Below are positions 47,781 through 59,969 of a stretch of DNA of 64,000 bases, piece by piece; positions within the stretch are counted from its first letter, which is position 1; the number at the start of each line of letters is the position of its first letter. Made by a program: the position numbers and the translations under genes. This stretch comes from Sanghuangporus weigelae (taxonomy: Eukaryota > Basidiomycota > Agaricomycetes > Hymenochaetales > Hymenochaetaceae): contig CP137326.1 of NCBI GenBank assembly GCA_033182465.1, positions 2,015,501 through 2,079,500 on the forward strand, written 5' to 3'. Below the pieces are notes generated by a model. It made no database searches. It saw only the letters and a program-made list of their open reading frames with translations, and had not been told where the DNA came from.

Positions 47781-48540
47781 TCAAGTATCTCGTGCTTCGC
47801 CGGAAAGATTCGACACGAAACTGTACGTCGGGACAATCAGTAAAGACAAGTGGATGGAGTAAAGATGACGAATGTTGATAGTGAGCATTATCCCAGAAAT
47901 AGAGAAGCTTGAAGTATGATAAGCGACAGAGTCCAAGGTTACTGTGATAGGACGACGACCTTTCAAGACTTCGAAGGTCAGTGCGAAACGATAGAACTGG
48001 GAAAAAGCTGGAACGCAGAAGGTCAAGAACAGAGACCTTTCATTCGCGTCTGGGAAAGTCGCGCGCGTTATCTTTCGGCTGAAATCCATGCAAGTCAAAA
48101 CTCGCGAAAGATGTTCTGATCAGAACTGCCAGCGTGCGCGCAAAGAGAGCCAACAAGTACAGCCTCTTGAATAGTTTAGGTTAATAGGCTCGCCTCGGCA
48201 TCGGAAGTATCTTGGATTTCTCGGCATTTGGCCGCAATTGGGGAGCACGCTGGTACACGGAAAGACGCGAAAGCCGCGAATGAGTAGATAAAGCTACCGA
48301 GTCCAGGGAAGTCAAGAAGAATCTGTGTGAGAAAGCGGTCTCTGATCTTTTTCTGACGGGTGAGCTGTAAGGTGCTGTAACGGGGTAAGTGAGGAAGTAA
48401 GCAAGAGCACATGGCCATCTCTATGAGAACATGTGCATAATATATTACTGAAATTGGATCCGCGAGTGCAAGAAAGAGGTGCAGGACGAGGAGTTGCTTG
48501 ACAGCAGGAATGTTGTGTTTCAATGCATGACCACCAAACT
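47781..48540 (-). CDS. Possible multi-pass membrane protein, exon structure unresolved
   Basis: The minus strand shows an open hydrophobic stretch (48176-48523) with two likely helices, AVKQLLVLHLFLALADPISV and ILLDFPGLGSFIYSFAAF, ending in an acidic tail (DTSDAEASLLT). Just beyond lies another hydrophobic piece (LYLLALFARTLAVLIRTSF, about 48070-48120). Whether these belong to one protein is unclear. It would be divergent to the kelch-BTB gene, with about 400 bases between them. No family is recognised. Confidence 0.3.
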
Positions 48541-48936
48541 TTCGATCACAGCGGCCCCAGCGTGTTCTTTGATTATGACATGACTTAAGTATTTGTCATG
48601 GGTACGTCTTCTAAGATGGTAATTGGAAAGAACTCTTCTTGATGGGATGGAATTCCTGATGAAGCAAAACAGGCAGTTACCGAATATGGCGATCAAACGT
48701 TAATCCAACCACGTGCGTCTGTATAATATTGACCTGGCTGAAATCCGAGTCCGTCTTCCTTCTCTCCTTTCGTTCCCACCTCCTCCCTGCTCCTCGTCGC
48801 TGCAGTCAACGTTGAGCGCCTCGTTGGTGACGCTGCACTCGTTGCCGGTGGACGCCACTCACCGCCGTCTCTATCAGCTGTCGCAACCCATCACTCATTT
48901 CATACCAAGCAACCGGACTGGTACAGAAACATCATC

Positions 48937-51900
48937 ATGCACTCCGTCTCCGACCTCACGACCTCGTCGCGCAAGACGTCGGGCACAGTCCCACCCAAAC
49001 TGGTCGGCGCATCAACCACAATTGTCGGTGATAAAATGTACCTTTTCGGTGGTCGCTTGGTTGCCGAACGTCGTATGGTTTCTGATCTGTATGTCTTCGA
49101 CCTGGAGACCTTCGTCTGGACCAAGGTTCCGCCATTTCCTGGCGACGATATCCCGGGAGCGCGATATTTCCACAGCGCGGACTCATGTGAGCTTGTATTT
49201 TCTCTTCTGAACTTCTAATTTTCTTGGTGCGACGCGTTAGCGCCTTTAGCGCGCACGTTTGGCCTTTCGGTGTTTGCGGGTGCAGAACGCGTGCTAAATA
49301 TGGTCAATCTCTCTATTTGTAACGAGATGCGATACTTCGGGCAGGGAACGGTAACTTCCTTCTGAGCTTGGTAGTAGCTGCGCGCGTTTCATCGCACACT
49401 ATGCGTTGGGGGGATCAGGCACAATCATTGCGCGCTCCTTACGGGAGGGTATTACTTCATGCGGCCCGAGGGCCACTTGTCGTCAGGATGAACTAAAACC
49501 ATTGCAAGGAAAATCCCGAAAATGCAAACACTAATGTGTGCATGGTAGATGCGTGATGCATTGACGTGCTTTGTGTACATGCGTTTCTTTAGTGGCTTTT
49601 TTTCATGTTATCGGAGCTATCTAGAATTCTGTTGACTCGGACTGATGCTGTTCTCATCCTAGGGCAAAACTTTTTGATTATCTTCGGTGGTATGGGGCAC
49701 AAGCCCGATGCTGCGTCTTCTGACGATCTCGTCGTCCTCAATGACGTTCGCTTTCTCGACCTCTCGACCTTCCGATGGCTCCCTGCTGAACCTCACAGTC
49801 CTGCAGTAGAAGGTGGAGCTGTGGATCCTATTGATCCTATTGCGACCACGAATGATATCCGTAACGAATTCGTCCCTCGCGCGCGTTATGCTCATCTGAG
49901 CTCTGTGAGTGGCTCACGACTGTACATCATCGGTGGACAGGATCTACAAAATGCTTGGCTCGATGACATTTGCGTGTATGATCTTCGAGCAAAACGCTGG
50001 GCTCAAAGGAAGCCGTATCCACGTCATGCGGGAACGTACCGATCGGTAGCTGTTGCTGCGCAGCTACGAGTGAGAGATCCTGCGCGTGAGAATGCAGGAG
50101 ATCGTACTGCGCACAATGCAGAATCAAGCCTAGGCCCGCTTGGTGGGAGATTCAATGTCGAGAAGAGGCCGCCGAGCAGCAAAGGGGAGTATACTCCTTC
50201 GGAAAATCTCGTTCATATACCATACTCGTCGGAGGCGACAGATGGATTCCCAAACGAAATCTTCCTCTATAGCAATTACAACGTACGTGGTATATATTGT
50301 TCAGAGTCCTCAATTAATTCTTACTTTATTGTTGTAATCCAGTTCACAGACGTTAAACGTGAACTGGAGGTATTTACTCCAAATGCGAGTTCTGTGAGTG
50401 AATTTGATGTGAACGACCGGTCGGCAGCGATGACGGGTTCCGTCCTACCACCTGGTTTACGTTTCCCCACGGGAGCAATCTGCGGTAACCATCTTATCTT
50501 CGCGGGAACGTACCTGGCACACTCCTATCAGTCTTACTCGATATGGGCATTGGACCTTACGACCATGGCCTGGTCGAGACTTGATCCAGGAGCAGCCCTC
50601 TCTACAGGTTCCTGGTTTCGTGCTGCTCTATGGAATTCGCCAGGCAAGGGTTCAAGCAGCTTGCTTATCTTCGGGAATAGACAGGGGTCGCTCGTCGAGG
50701 ACTACAACCGGCGTTTACTTGCTTGGGATGACGTCGCGGTCCTCGACCTTGAGGCGTTTGGTATCTATCAGCCACCGCCTCGACAACTTGACGAACGATC
50801 ACAGGAGTTGGGTCTGGCGGCGCTTGAAGAGGGTTTATTCGCGGACTTCGAGGTCGTGTGTGATGATGGTCGGCGCATCACTTGCTCAAGGCGTTTACTA
50901 GAATCTCGTTGGCCTTGGTTCCGCGATCAAAGGCGTCTACTACAGGATCAGGCTAACCGCGCCATATCAGGGTCCCCAGATCTCTCAGCGAGCGCAAATG
51001 CAGCTCCTCTTCTTCCGCCAGACGGCGAGCTCATCCCTGTCCCTGTGCCGTTGACTCTCGGTCAGCAACCTGATGCACGACCCGATCCTCGCATGACGCC
51101 CCGCGCGTTGATGCTTGGTGAACCTTATGCGGTCTCCATGGCTCTCTTGCAATACGTGTATACACTTGCCTTGTTAACACCTCTTCAACACGCCCCGGCT
51201 GTTTTGAGCCAGTTGCTCCTGCTGAGCTCATCGTATAACCTGCAACACTTGCAACGTCTTGTACGTCATGCAATGCACCGCGCACTTGCCCCCACGACTA
51301 GCGTTGGAGTGTATGAGGTCGCAACGCTATGCGGATGCCAGAGTTTGCAGATTCGGTATACACTGTCTCGTCTATCTCGTCTTGTCTATTGATCTGATTC
51401 ACTACATTGCTATGTAGGGCGCTGAAAGCTGTTATGGCGTCTAGCAGGCGTAACACTGGTCGTGCTCGTGGTAATTCAAACGCGGGCGGAGGTAGCGGTG
51501 CGCCTCCACGTGGGGGTGGTGGCGGTGGCGGTGGCGGTGGCGGAGGAGGACCTACTGGCCGTGATCGTAGCAATTCCGAGGCGCAAGCACTTGCTGCACG
51601 AACACGAGGCATGTCTGACCTACGTGGTATGAGCTACACACCCTATTCAGGATCAGGTGCAGGTGGAGGAACGGTTAGGGATGCAGAAGTTGGAAAGATA
51701 CTCGTGGGAGCAGAAGGAGATATGAATACGAGAACAAATGGTACTCCAGCACAGCTTCTATTTCCTCAACGCAGATTTTAGATAATTGACTAATATCATT
51801 TTTTTTTCTTTTCGCTTTTTTGTCCCTTTTCCCGTTTCGTGATTTATGTGTGACAGGTGTGCGACCGAAACGCAATGCGAATAGCATGGCGATGTGGCCC

Positions 51901-53727
51901 GAGGACGTGCAATCTGATGTTGATGCTGATGCGGATCTCGATGGCGAGGATGAGAGCGAGCTGAGTGGAAGGGAAACGGAAGGCGACAGCGAGAGTGGGG
52001 AAAACCGCGCTGAGACTGCCACGCCGACTGCAGCATCTGCGTCGGCAACTCGATCATCTCGTATCAAACACTCGGTGAATCTGAGTATGGATAGCATCTA
52101 CATGGCGTTGCAAGCTGCAGATGGCGATAGCAGCAGTGACGCGGAAGTGGATCAGACACCTGATAGTGCTATTGATCCACATCCTCCAGCTCTTATTATT
52201 CCAAACTCGGTTCCCTTGCCACTCTCACCTCGTATGCCTCCTCCAACGTCACCTTCTGTTCTCAGTCCTGTTCCAAGGTCACCTCAGATGGACATTGAGG
52301 AGGAACTTAGGCGGGAGTCCGAGAAAGACAAAGAACGAAATAAGCTCTCTGTGGAGGCCGAAACAGCTAGTTTGTCTCCTGTTCGTCGACGGGCCTATTC
52401 AGCTCTAGCAGATCTCGCTATTCCTCAGGCTCCACAACCACCCCCTTCTCCGCCCCATTCACCACAATCCTCCATCAATCCGTCTCCAAGGTCAAGTCTG
52501 CTAGTCACGACTGCTTCTATGTATGCACCAAATTCCACGCCATCGCCATCTCCGATTAGTGCAGGCGCAGCGACACCGGTTTTGCCATTTTCATCAAAGT
52601 CCAGTCTCGTGCGAAAGAGGTCATTAACGACGGACGACAACGATTATGCGGGAGGAAGCTCAAAGAGTCGAAGCACGAGGCCATCGCCTTTGACTCCGGA
52701 CTCTCCGCCTTTGCGTACGCCCGCCGGGGAAGACACACCCCGTCATACGTCGTTCAATAGCTATGGTGTCGGCGAACCCGATAGTTCTTATGAGATCACT
52801 CTGGCCCGGCAGGGTAGTACGAACAAGTACCAGCCCATCTCGTCCCCGCCGCCTTTGTCTCCTTTAGCGCCATCCATGAGAATTGCGTCATCGCGAGACA
52901 GCCGTATGAGTACTAGCACGAATCATAGCATTGCCACAGCTAGTACTAGCAGCGCGATGTTTGGACGGCTGAACGGATTTGGTGCCATTCGCCCTCGATC
53001 TAATAGTTATGCATATGCACAGGTGGACGGTTACAATAACGGAAACGTGCAATTCATTGATATCGTCGAACCGGAGTCTGAGGGACGAACGAGCTGGACA
53101 GACATACGTCTTCCCCGCGACGGACTTACGATCACGGATGCGAAGGCGCCGCAACAACATCGTACTCTACATAAATCGCCTACGCCCGCTTCTTCGTCAG
53201 TCGGAATGGCAAACGGATCTCCACCATCACCGAACACGTTGACATTCGCAGCGAGCGTCAACTCCGGCGTTTCAAGTGGTGCTGTGGACAAGCGTGCGAG
53301 CGGTGGTAGGCGCAGCCCAATAGGAGGCGGCTTCTTCAAGTCTCGCATTAAGCCAAAGAAAATGAACGGTCAAACTCCCTCTCCAGGCGATTCGCCTCTT
53401 TCTTCTACCTTTGGGAACATAAACAGAGCATCATCTGTCAATAGTTTAGCAGATAACGCAAGCATCGTATCTGGTTGGGCCGATGTGCGTGATGTCAAGA
53501 AGGCTGCAAAGGCAGAAGAGAAAAGGCGCAAGAAGGCAGAGGAGAAGGCCAAGCTTGAGGCACTGGCGGCACAATTTAGCCAGCACCGCGCGAAGACGCA
53601 GCAAAAGGACGGAGTCAGCGTTGTCTCCAGTGGATCAAGTGAACGGCGCCGTGCGGCGAACGAGTGGGTGGAGGATAGTGCTGGTATGTATGGTGCTGGA
53701 AGTGTCGCAGTCTGGGGAGGCTTGTAG
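48937..53727 (+). CDS. Kelch-repeat and BTB/POZ domain protein with long disordered C-terminus
   Basis: Exons 48937-49186, 49663-50282, 50343-51355, 51418-51740 and 51857-53727 sum to 4077 nt and 1358 residues. Kelch blades occupy about 1-440 (GDKMYLFGGRLV, FLIIFGGMGHKP, SRLYIIGGQDL, LDLTTMAWSRLD, LLIFGNRQG). A BTB/POZ domain follows (FADFEVVCDDGRRITCSRRL near 455; YVYTLALLTP; SSYNLQHLQRLVRHAM). Then come a thirteen-glycine tract (51511-51549) and some 650 residues rich in Ser, Pro, Asp and Glu with repeated SP sites. Near the end is a Lys/Glu-rich helix (KKAAKAEEKRRKKAEEKAKL). Kelch-BTB proteins often act as Cullin-3 substrate adaptors or cell-polarity scaffolds; the fungal role of this one is not known. 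The ATG at 48937 is the first in frame. Intron 1 (476 nt) is unusually long. Confidence 0.85.
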
Positions 53728-54496
53728 ACTCTATATATGCAGGCTGCTTTTCGTGCATAGAAGCTCATGACTCACGATCTTTGCTTGATTTCATTTCTTG
53801 TTTCCTTATTCTTGCTTTGTACTTTGTCCTTTGAAGACATCCTAGCTATACATTCGACCTTCTTTGATGTTGTTTTACCATCTGACCCGACGCTTCTTTC
53901 CGATTTAATTTTAATCTATGTTCGAACATCCCGCTTTCTTGTTCGAGCCCACCTTTCTTGTTCGTTGAACGGTTTCCCCTCCCACGAGGACATCCGTCTT
54001 CCCTTACCTTCTCTTCGTTCCTCTCCGGAATCCAACTATGCCCAGGTATACCCATCTATACCTTTCTTTTGACTGATTATGATCTTCCAAATTAGATGTA
54101 TTCTCGTCATTCCTTGATTTGTTTTCTTGTTCTTCTTGAAACGGTTTTGTGCGAGATGTAACAGAGCTAAACTTGAAGCCATGTACTATCCTATTGTGGA
54201 AGGCAATTGATTGGTCGTCGTGGTCCGGTAATCGTGCAAATTTCTAAATTCTTCTAGGCTGGGGGAAGTAAACCAGGTCGAGATGTATGGTGAAGCATGA
54301 GACTAGCTGACTCCATTGACTATTCTTGATTCTGTAGCTCGGATAAGCAGTTGTCTTGGGAGGTTCAAGTTGAATGGTTATGTTTGGCACATGTATTTCA
54401 TTTGACATGATACACCCATGTCAAACTTTAAATGCATAGGGGTGCAACGTCTAATCTCTCTGTGTCTATCTGAATGCTTAATCAGATTCTTGTCAT
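53728..54496. other. 3' flank of the kelch-BTB gene
   Basis: A T-rich region that probably contains the 3' untranslated region and terminator. Open frames are short and without similarity. Confidence 0.4.
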
Positions 54497-54504
54497 CCAA
54501 TCAC
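54497..54504 (+). repeat. Left 8-bp target duplication of the hAT-like element
   Basis: CCAATCAC; repeated exactly at 57172-57179. Confidence 0.8.
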
Positions 54505-54849
54505 TAGGGCTCCGCGCGTATCGTATACGATACGCGCGTATAATTTTAGGCATATACGCATACGCTCGTATTTTATACGAGCGTATATTTGATTTTGAAC
54601 TGAGATACGCATACGTGCGTATATTATACGGCGTATATGGCGTATACGATTCCACACCAACAACACAATATTCTGACCATTGCACGTCATGTTTGTGCCT
54701 AGGGAATACTTTCATTGTGTTCCTTAAGGTGAGACATCTAATACAAATACTAATTTGTGCACAAAGGACGAGATTCTGTCAGAATTCTATCAGATAAGGG
54801 AGTATGACATTACATAATTTTTGCATTATAATCGAGCCAACTCTAAGTA

Positions 54850-55469
54850 AGGTAGAGGAAGTATAAAGTCGACTAGCTGTCACATGTGACTGATGTCCCT
54901 GAGAAACCCTGATCTAACCCAATTAGGAAGGACCCTAGCAGCAAAAATCTCGAGTTAAAATTTCCCGGATACTTGAAAACCACTGAGACTTCTGCTGTAG
55001 TCTGCTGCTGTGTCTGGAGGTCTCTGAAAAGACTTGTTTTCAGTCTGACTCTCTATTCCCATCACCCACGAAGCCAGCCAGAATTAGTTATTACTAATAT
55101 GTGTTAGTCATAGATAATATTACTATATTTGGGCATATTAGTAATTCGGATCCTTCCGGGAAGCGGCAAAATTCTTGGGTCAAAATTTCAATTTTTTCTT
55201 AAACTTCACCAGGATGTTGGAAAATAAGTTCTGAGCCATTTAGAATATAAAAACTTATTTCCTTAATTGGAGGACTAATTCTTAATATTTTTGTAAAATA
55301 AAACCATACATCTGTAGGTATTTACAATCTGCAGAGATGTACGGAGGCCAAATTTGTGTTTGTGTGTTGTGGGAGGCTGAATTAAAGTGTTGTGTTGTGA
55401 TGCCAAATGAGGCAGGTCAGGGTCATGTGAGTCGCGTCACGGCTAGTCGAGTTTATACTTCCTCTACCT
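54850..55469. mobile_element. 620-bp TA-flanked MITE nested in the hAT-like element
   Basis: The left end AGGTAGAGGAAGTATAAA (continuing G-TCGACTAGC) matches the reverse complement of the right end (AGGTAGAGGAAGTATAAA, C-TCGACTAGC). That makes imperfect terminal repeats of about 30 bases, flanked by TA at 54848-54849 and 55470-55471. TA duplication points to the Tc1/mariner superfamily. There is no open frame and the interior is AT-rich. Confidence 0.75.
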
Positions 55470-55649
55470 TATTATGCTGAACGTCGTACTTAAACCGTGA
55501 CCACACACCCAACAGTAAGATTTCGGTGAGTTATGTCTCATTTCGAAACAAAGGGGCAAATTTCTCATCTGAGTTCGAGATTTCTTACTGTTTTCAGGCC
55601 CAAAAAATATACGCACGTATACGTCGTATACGCCGAAATTTCCAAGATA

Positions 55650-57075
55650 CAGGTGGTTCCTAAAAGTCTTCGGCCCCCCCGTTTTTGGAAGTCGATCGTC
55701 GCGCCTTCTTTGGTAGGTAGGAGCGTCGATCAAACCTTCGTGTCGCGGCACTTCACACTTCCTCCTTATACCTCACTCGAAAACGAACACAAAATAAATT
55801 CTATGCATTAATGCAGTATAAAATTATATACATGAATATTATGCTCCACTATATACTGTCTGTATTATGTGAAAAAATAAGTGATTTAATAGCCGGTGTT
55901 GCCTCCTTCTGCAAAAACAACTGCAGCAACTCTCTTGGGCATGGAATTGATCTGTTGATTAATCTGTTCGATCGTGAGGGCATCCCAGGCCTCCTGGGCT
56001 GCCCTTTTGAGCTCCTCCTTCGTTTCTATGGGTGTCTGTCGTGCACGGATGTTGTTTTTCCAGTCAAACCAGACCGGTTCAATGGGATTGACATCAGGGG
56101 AAGTTGGTGGATGGGGGAATTGAGGGATGTTGTTATCCTGAAGACACTTCTTGGTTGCTCTAGCTGTGTGACAGCGAGCATTATCTTGTTGGAAAAGTAG
56201 TCCAGGGCGTGCCAAACGAAGCTGGTGAAATACTGGAATCAAGAATGGAAGCAGGACTTGTTCCTGGTACCGTGCAGCCGTCATCCCCCCTCCACGTCCT
56301 CCAGGATAATCAAGAATGATAAGCGGCCCCTTGAAATTGTAAGCTATGCATGCCCAGACCATTATCTTAACTAGAGATTGTGTTGGTTTCTCGATTACGC
56401 AGGATTTTTCGAATTCTTCGTGTGGTTTTCGAGTGACATAGACATTGCCCTTGTTTCCATCAATGCAAATGTACAATTCGTCTGAAAATAAAATATTCCG
56501 CCACTCCTCCATCCCCCAGTGCTCATGCCTAGCTGCCCATAGATATCGAGACGCCTCCTGGACCCCTGTTCTCTTGATAACCCTCCTGGCTTTTCAACGA
56601 AACAGTCCCTCCATAGCCAACTCCTTTCTAACAGTATTTCACCCAATTCCCATCCGTTTTCCTAGGTGTTTGAGTGGCATAAAGCGGTGAGTGGTAGCCC
56701 AGTGAATCAGGATCTCATGCATCATTGCATCAAGTCATTTTGGCCGCCCTTTTCGAGTTCGATTTTTCGTTGAGCCATGAAGTTGCCATTTCTTCCATAT
56801 GGACTGGACAGTTTGCCTTGGGATGCTTTCTAGCCTTGCAGCATGACGAATTGAGGCCCCGGCATGCAGAGAACCAATAATACGATTTTTTTTAGGTGAA
56901 TCAAGTTGTTGGTGGGCCATACAATAATGGGAGGGATAAAAAAACACTATACTACTGAGGAGACGAAGCACACGTCACACGACATGGAGGTTTGATCGAC
57001 GCTCCTACCTACCAAAGAAGGCGTGACGATTGACTTCCAAAAACGGGGGGGCCGAAGACTTTTGGGAACCACCTG
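55650..57075 (-). mobile_element. Tc1/mariner transposon with about 100-bp terminal inverted repeats
   Basis: Both ends start CAGGTGGTTCC and stay nearly identical for about 100 bases (through CTTCTTTGGTAGGTAGGAGC and GTCGATCAAACC). TA duplicates are at 55648-55649 and 57076-57077. The length is 1426 bp, the usual size for Tc1-like elements. It is nested in the GTATAC-rich hAT-like element. Confidence 0.88.
55886..56920 (-). pseudogene. Tc1-like DD34E transposase with three in-frame TGA codons
   Basis: One reading frame runs from ATG 56920 (MAHQQLDSPKKNRIIGSLHA) to the stop at 55886, about 344 codons, but contains TGA at 56735-56737, 56639-56641 and 56594-56596. The N-terminal helix-turn-helix (ASIRHAARLESIPRQTVQSI) binds the terminal repeats in this family. 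The catalytic acids are all present: the first Asp in ILFSDELYICID, the second in LLFQQDNARCH and the Glu in SPDVNPIEPVW, 34 residues after the second Asp. There is no frameshift. Each TGA is one transition from CGA (Arg) or TGG (Trp), the kind of change expected from cytosine deamination. As written, the gene cannot make a full transposase. Confidence 0.85.
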
Positions 57076-57171
57076 TATTATACGCATACGGGCGTATAAA
57101 TACGCCCATATAATCCAGTTGCTTGAGCCGATACGCATACGCGCATATAGCGTATACGCCGCGGAGCCCTA

Positions 57172-57179
57172 CCAATCAC
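57172..57179 (+). repeat. Right 8-bp target duplication of the hAT-like element
   Basis: CCAATCAC, directly after CGGAGCCCTA; identical to 54497-54504. Confidence 0.8.
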
Positions 57180-57664
57180 TGTGGTCAAGGAAAGGTAAAG
57201 TAAGGTGTTGGAGTGACGTTTCGTTTCAAGTTGTGACGGCTTACTTGTAGTCACGTGACTGATAGTCACACTGATCGCGAATGAATCAATTCTGATGCCT
57301 GCGATCCGTCTTCATCCCGCAAATATGACCCTGACTGATGCCTTAACATTCACAGCTCATCACAATCAACAAAAGCAAGTCTTCGTGAACAAAACAAGAG
57401 CGAAAACATGGCCTATTCCTTTTCTGTATCTTTCATGCAGAATTCTGACACCAATCAGATCTCACGCATGAGGCTGCTAAAACAAAATCAGTCAAGCTTG
57501 ATGTCGAGATGCGAATGTAAGGGCGTATGCTCAAAATGGTCAGGCCGACATGCCCGCCGTTCAACTTCCAGCTCTCTTGAGCTACACGCTTTCTCGGGAT
57601 ATAAGGGACTCGGACCCAGGATTCATCAACTGCCTTACTATCCCAATCTGTCCTGCACCTGTAC
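57180..57664. other. Promoter side of DUF6533 gene E
   Basis: Includes an imperfect palindrome around GTAGTCACGTGACTGATAGTCAC (57248 onward). No gene; the open frame that begins at 57408 is not supported by the family alignment. Confidence 0.35.
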
Positions 57665-59539
57665 ATGGCTCTCAGTGCTAGATCAGATGTTGTGCCTATT
57701 GACGCTAGTTTGATCCCGAATTTCGTACAGCAGATAATTGTCTCTCAGTATTACCAGGTAGCCATTGCCTTGCTGCTGGTTTATGATGACAGTAAGTGCG
57801 AAGTTTCCGCGATTCAATATATATACTAATATAGTGATAACCGCGAGAAGTCATCACAATGGACAGAGAGGTACGGGATTAATACTCCCAAAATGCTTAG
57901 AGAGTTTGACATCTTCAACCTGCAGGCAAAGTATTTCTGGGTATGACAGATTCCTTGCCCATCATCACCAGAAGCTGATATTCGAGATGCGAGTAGAAAA
58001 TGCCTCGTAAACCTGTTGATATTATCTATTTCGCTGTTCGTGTAAAGCATGCTGTTTTTTTTCCCCACGCCCTTGAGGCATTCTTATCATTTACAGAACC
58101 GCTATGGTGGCATCTTTGGTGCCCTTTCTTTCCTCTACTGTAAGCGATATGCTGTATCCAGGCCTTCTAGCAAGCTGATATTATGCATGAAAGGAGACAC
58201 ACTTCATGTCAATCTTCCGTCGTGAGTTTTTCGCTGCTCCCGACTTGTCTGTCCTCTTATTCACCTGCTCCAGGTGTAAGCTGCTAGATTTTGTCGCGAA
58301 TTTGTTCTGAACGAGAATATCTCCAAGGTATATTCTCTGTCTGGATGTTTACCGTCTGCAGTAAGTGCATTTCCGCGCAGAACTTCACATTCTATTGTAT
58401 TCTCGAGCACGGCAGCAAATTTCACGAATGGGGAGTCCAGTACATCTAATCACTCTCGTCGTTGATGTTCCATGCGTCTCATTCACAAAGCCTCGTTCCT
58501 GTGATTTGTCCGAAGCACTGACGATTGATTATTAGATTGGATGACGATCGTCTTCATCGATTGTATAGACCAGTATTCATATGAAGATAGTCTTCCACTT
58601 ATCGTTATCCAGACATTCTTATGATTCGTGTTCTTGCCCTCTTTCATCAAGGTAGGAGTCGGCGTGTCGTGAAGGGATGGCACTAACAATTCAAGAGCAA
58701 CAGAGAGAAGGCTGGTAATATGCCTCATGACTCTCCTTGCGTTGGAAGCGGCTTTCAAACTGGGAATGGAGATTGCAAATAGGAGTATGAAACCTAGTAC
58801 GTCAACCACGACATTGCATAAGAGGAAAGTCTTACATCAGTACTAGTTCTTGTCGCCGGTCTTGCTGGAAGCGTAACGTTCTGCGCTGTAGACAAGACTC
58901 ACGTAATGCCACATGCGTTGCTGGTGTTTGATGCGTGAGTGATTTGAACATGATGACGATGTATTTGAAAACTCATTAAGCAGACTTGTCCCGACGATAT
59001 ATGGAGCGATTCTTATGGCCCTTGGGCTTTTCAAAGCTACTGAATACTGGAAGGCGTCCGCAGGTTTTTAAGGGTTCGCACTTGTGAAGGTTCTTACTCA
59101 AGACCAGCTCGTGTACTTCATGGTGTGAGTCGTTGTTTCGTCGCAGATAATAGCAACGGATTGACATTCTACCTATAGCGTTATAATCTGCGGCGTATTC
59201 CACGTTTTGAATATCGTATTGGATATCAGAACTAGCTTCTTGTCCGATGTCTTCGTTCAACTCGAGAATGCATCATTCCTTTGCCTTCTGGGAACTCGGA
59301 TGTTGTACAACCTGAAGGATGCGGGCGAGAGGGGCCAAAACGAAGGGACCAGCTTCAGAGTACCGTCGAAACCGCTTAACAAGATGAACTTTGTCTCTCC
59401 GAGAAATCTTCAAAGGTTCTTCCCCATATCTTTTCTTGATGACATCAATTTAATCTGGCTTAGTGACGGCGAAATCCAACTCGAGGCGTGCGACCAGGAC
59501 GGACGGATGAACCAACTACTATCTATAAGGAAAATCTAG
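57665..59539 (+). pseudogene. DUF6533 family gene E with a premature TAA
   Basis: A diverged paralogue of the array genes 47 kb away, with largely the same exon sizes: 57665-57791, 57851-57870, 57926-57940, 57997-58035, 58098-58140, 58536-58562, 58613-58651, 58698-58796, 58841-58934, 58984-59124, 59179-59415, 59463-59539. The small exons of 20, 15, 39, 43, 27 and 39 nt and the later 141 and 237 nt exons are identical in length to C and D. The loop exon is split in two here. Motifs are VITMDRE, AKYFW, ANRYGGIFG, ILMIRVLALFHQ and LKDAGERGQNEGTSF. Codon TAA at 59069-59071 replaces the AAG (Lys) seen in the other copies, while the sequence after it stays conserved. Either the gene is freshly dead or makes a shortened protein, or the base calls are wrong. 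Confidence 0.7.
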
Positions 59540-59969
59540 AAATGATTACCTCTTCGTTCGAAAAGCCAGATCCGTTTTGATGGCAAGGGCAGAAACGGCA
59601 ATACCGGATGGGCACGAAATGTTCGATCGCAAAGTGCCTTCAGATGGGTTGCATAGAGATGGGCTGTCGGATTACTAGCTGTATTGTTATTATGTTGTCT
59701 CCCACAGGATATTCATTGCCCTTCACTTACAGAGCTTGTATGTCTACCACGTATGCCAGGATACTTCCTTATCGTCTCCGATTTGTGTCTTTCTGCATCT
59801 AGACTCTACTATCTAATCGATTACTTTCGTCATCGCAGGTTTCGTAAATCATCACTGCATACTTGAAGTTTCTTCTGTTTGAGGCGATCGCTTGAAAGAG
59901 AATGCCGATCAATGCCGATCAGAATTACCGAGAACGAACGGTCCTGTATGCTCCTGATGAGAGACGACG
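59540..59969. other. Spacer between gene E and MON1
   Basis: 430 bases, no gene recognised; promoter of MON1. Confidence 0.4.

Larger units (their letters stand above)
54505..57171. mobile_element. hAT-like non-autonomous element, host of two nested transposons
   Basis: It starts TAGGGCTCCG and ends CGGAGCCCTA, a perfect 10-bp terminal inverted repeat that continues imperfectly (CGCGTAT / CGGCGTAT). It is bordered by identical 8-bp direct repeats. An 8-bp duplication and TAGGG termini are hAT superfamily features. Without the two inserts (54850-55469 and 55650-57075, each with a TA duplication) the element is about 617 bp. It is made largely of CGTATAC/GCATACG alternations that form hairpins. 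It has no coding capacity of its own. Relics of the same family lie at 22574 and around the LINE. Confidence 0.8.

Noticed and set aside
57408-57713. 101-codon plus-strand open frame before gene E
   Set aside because: The family alignment places the E start at ATG 57665 in another frame; the upstream frame has no counterpart in the other copies.
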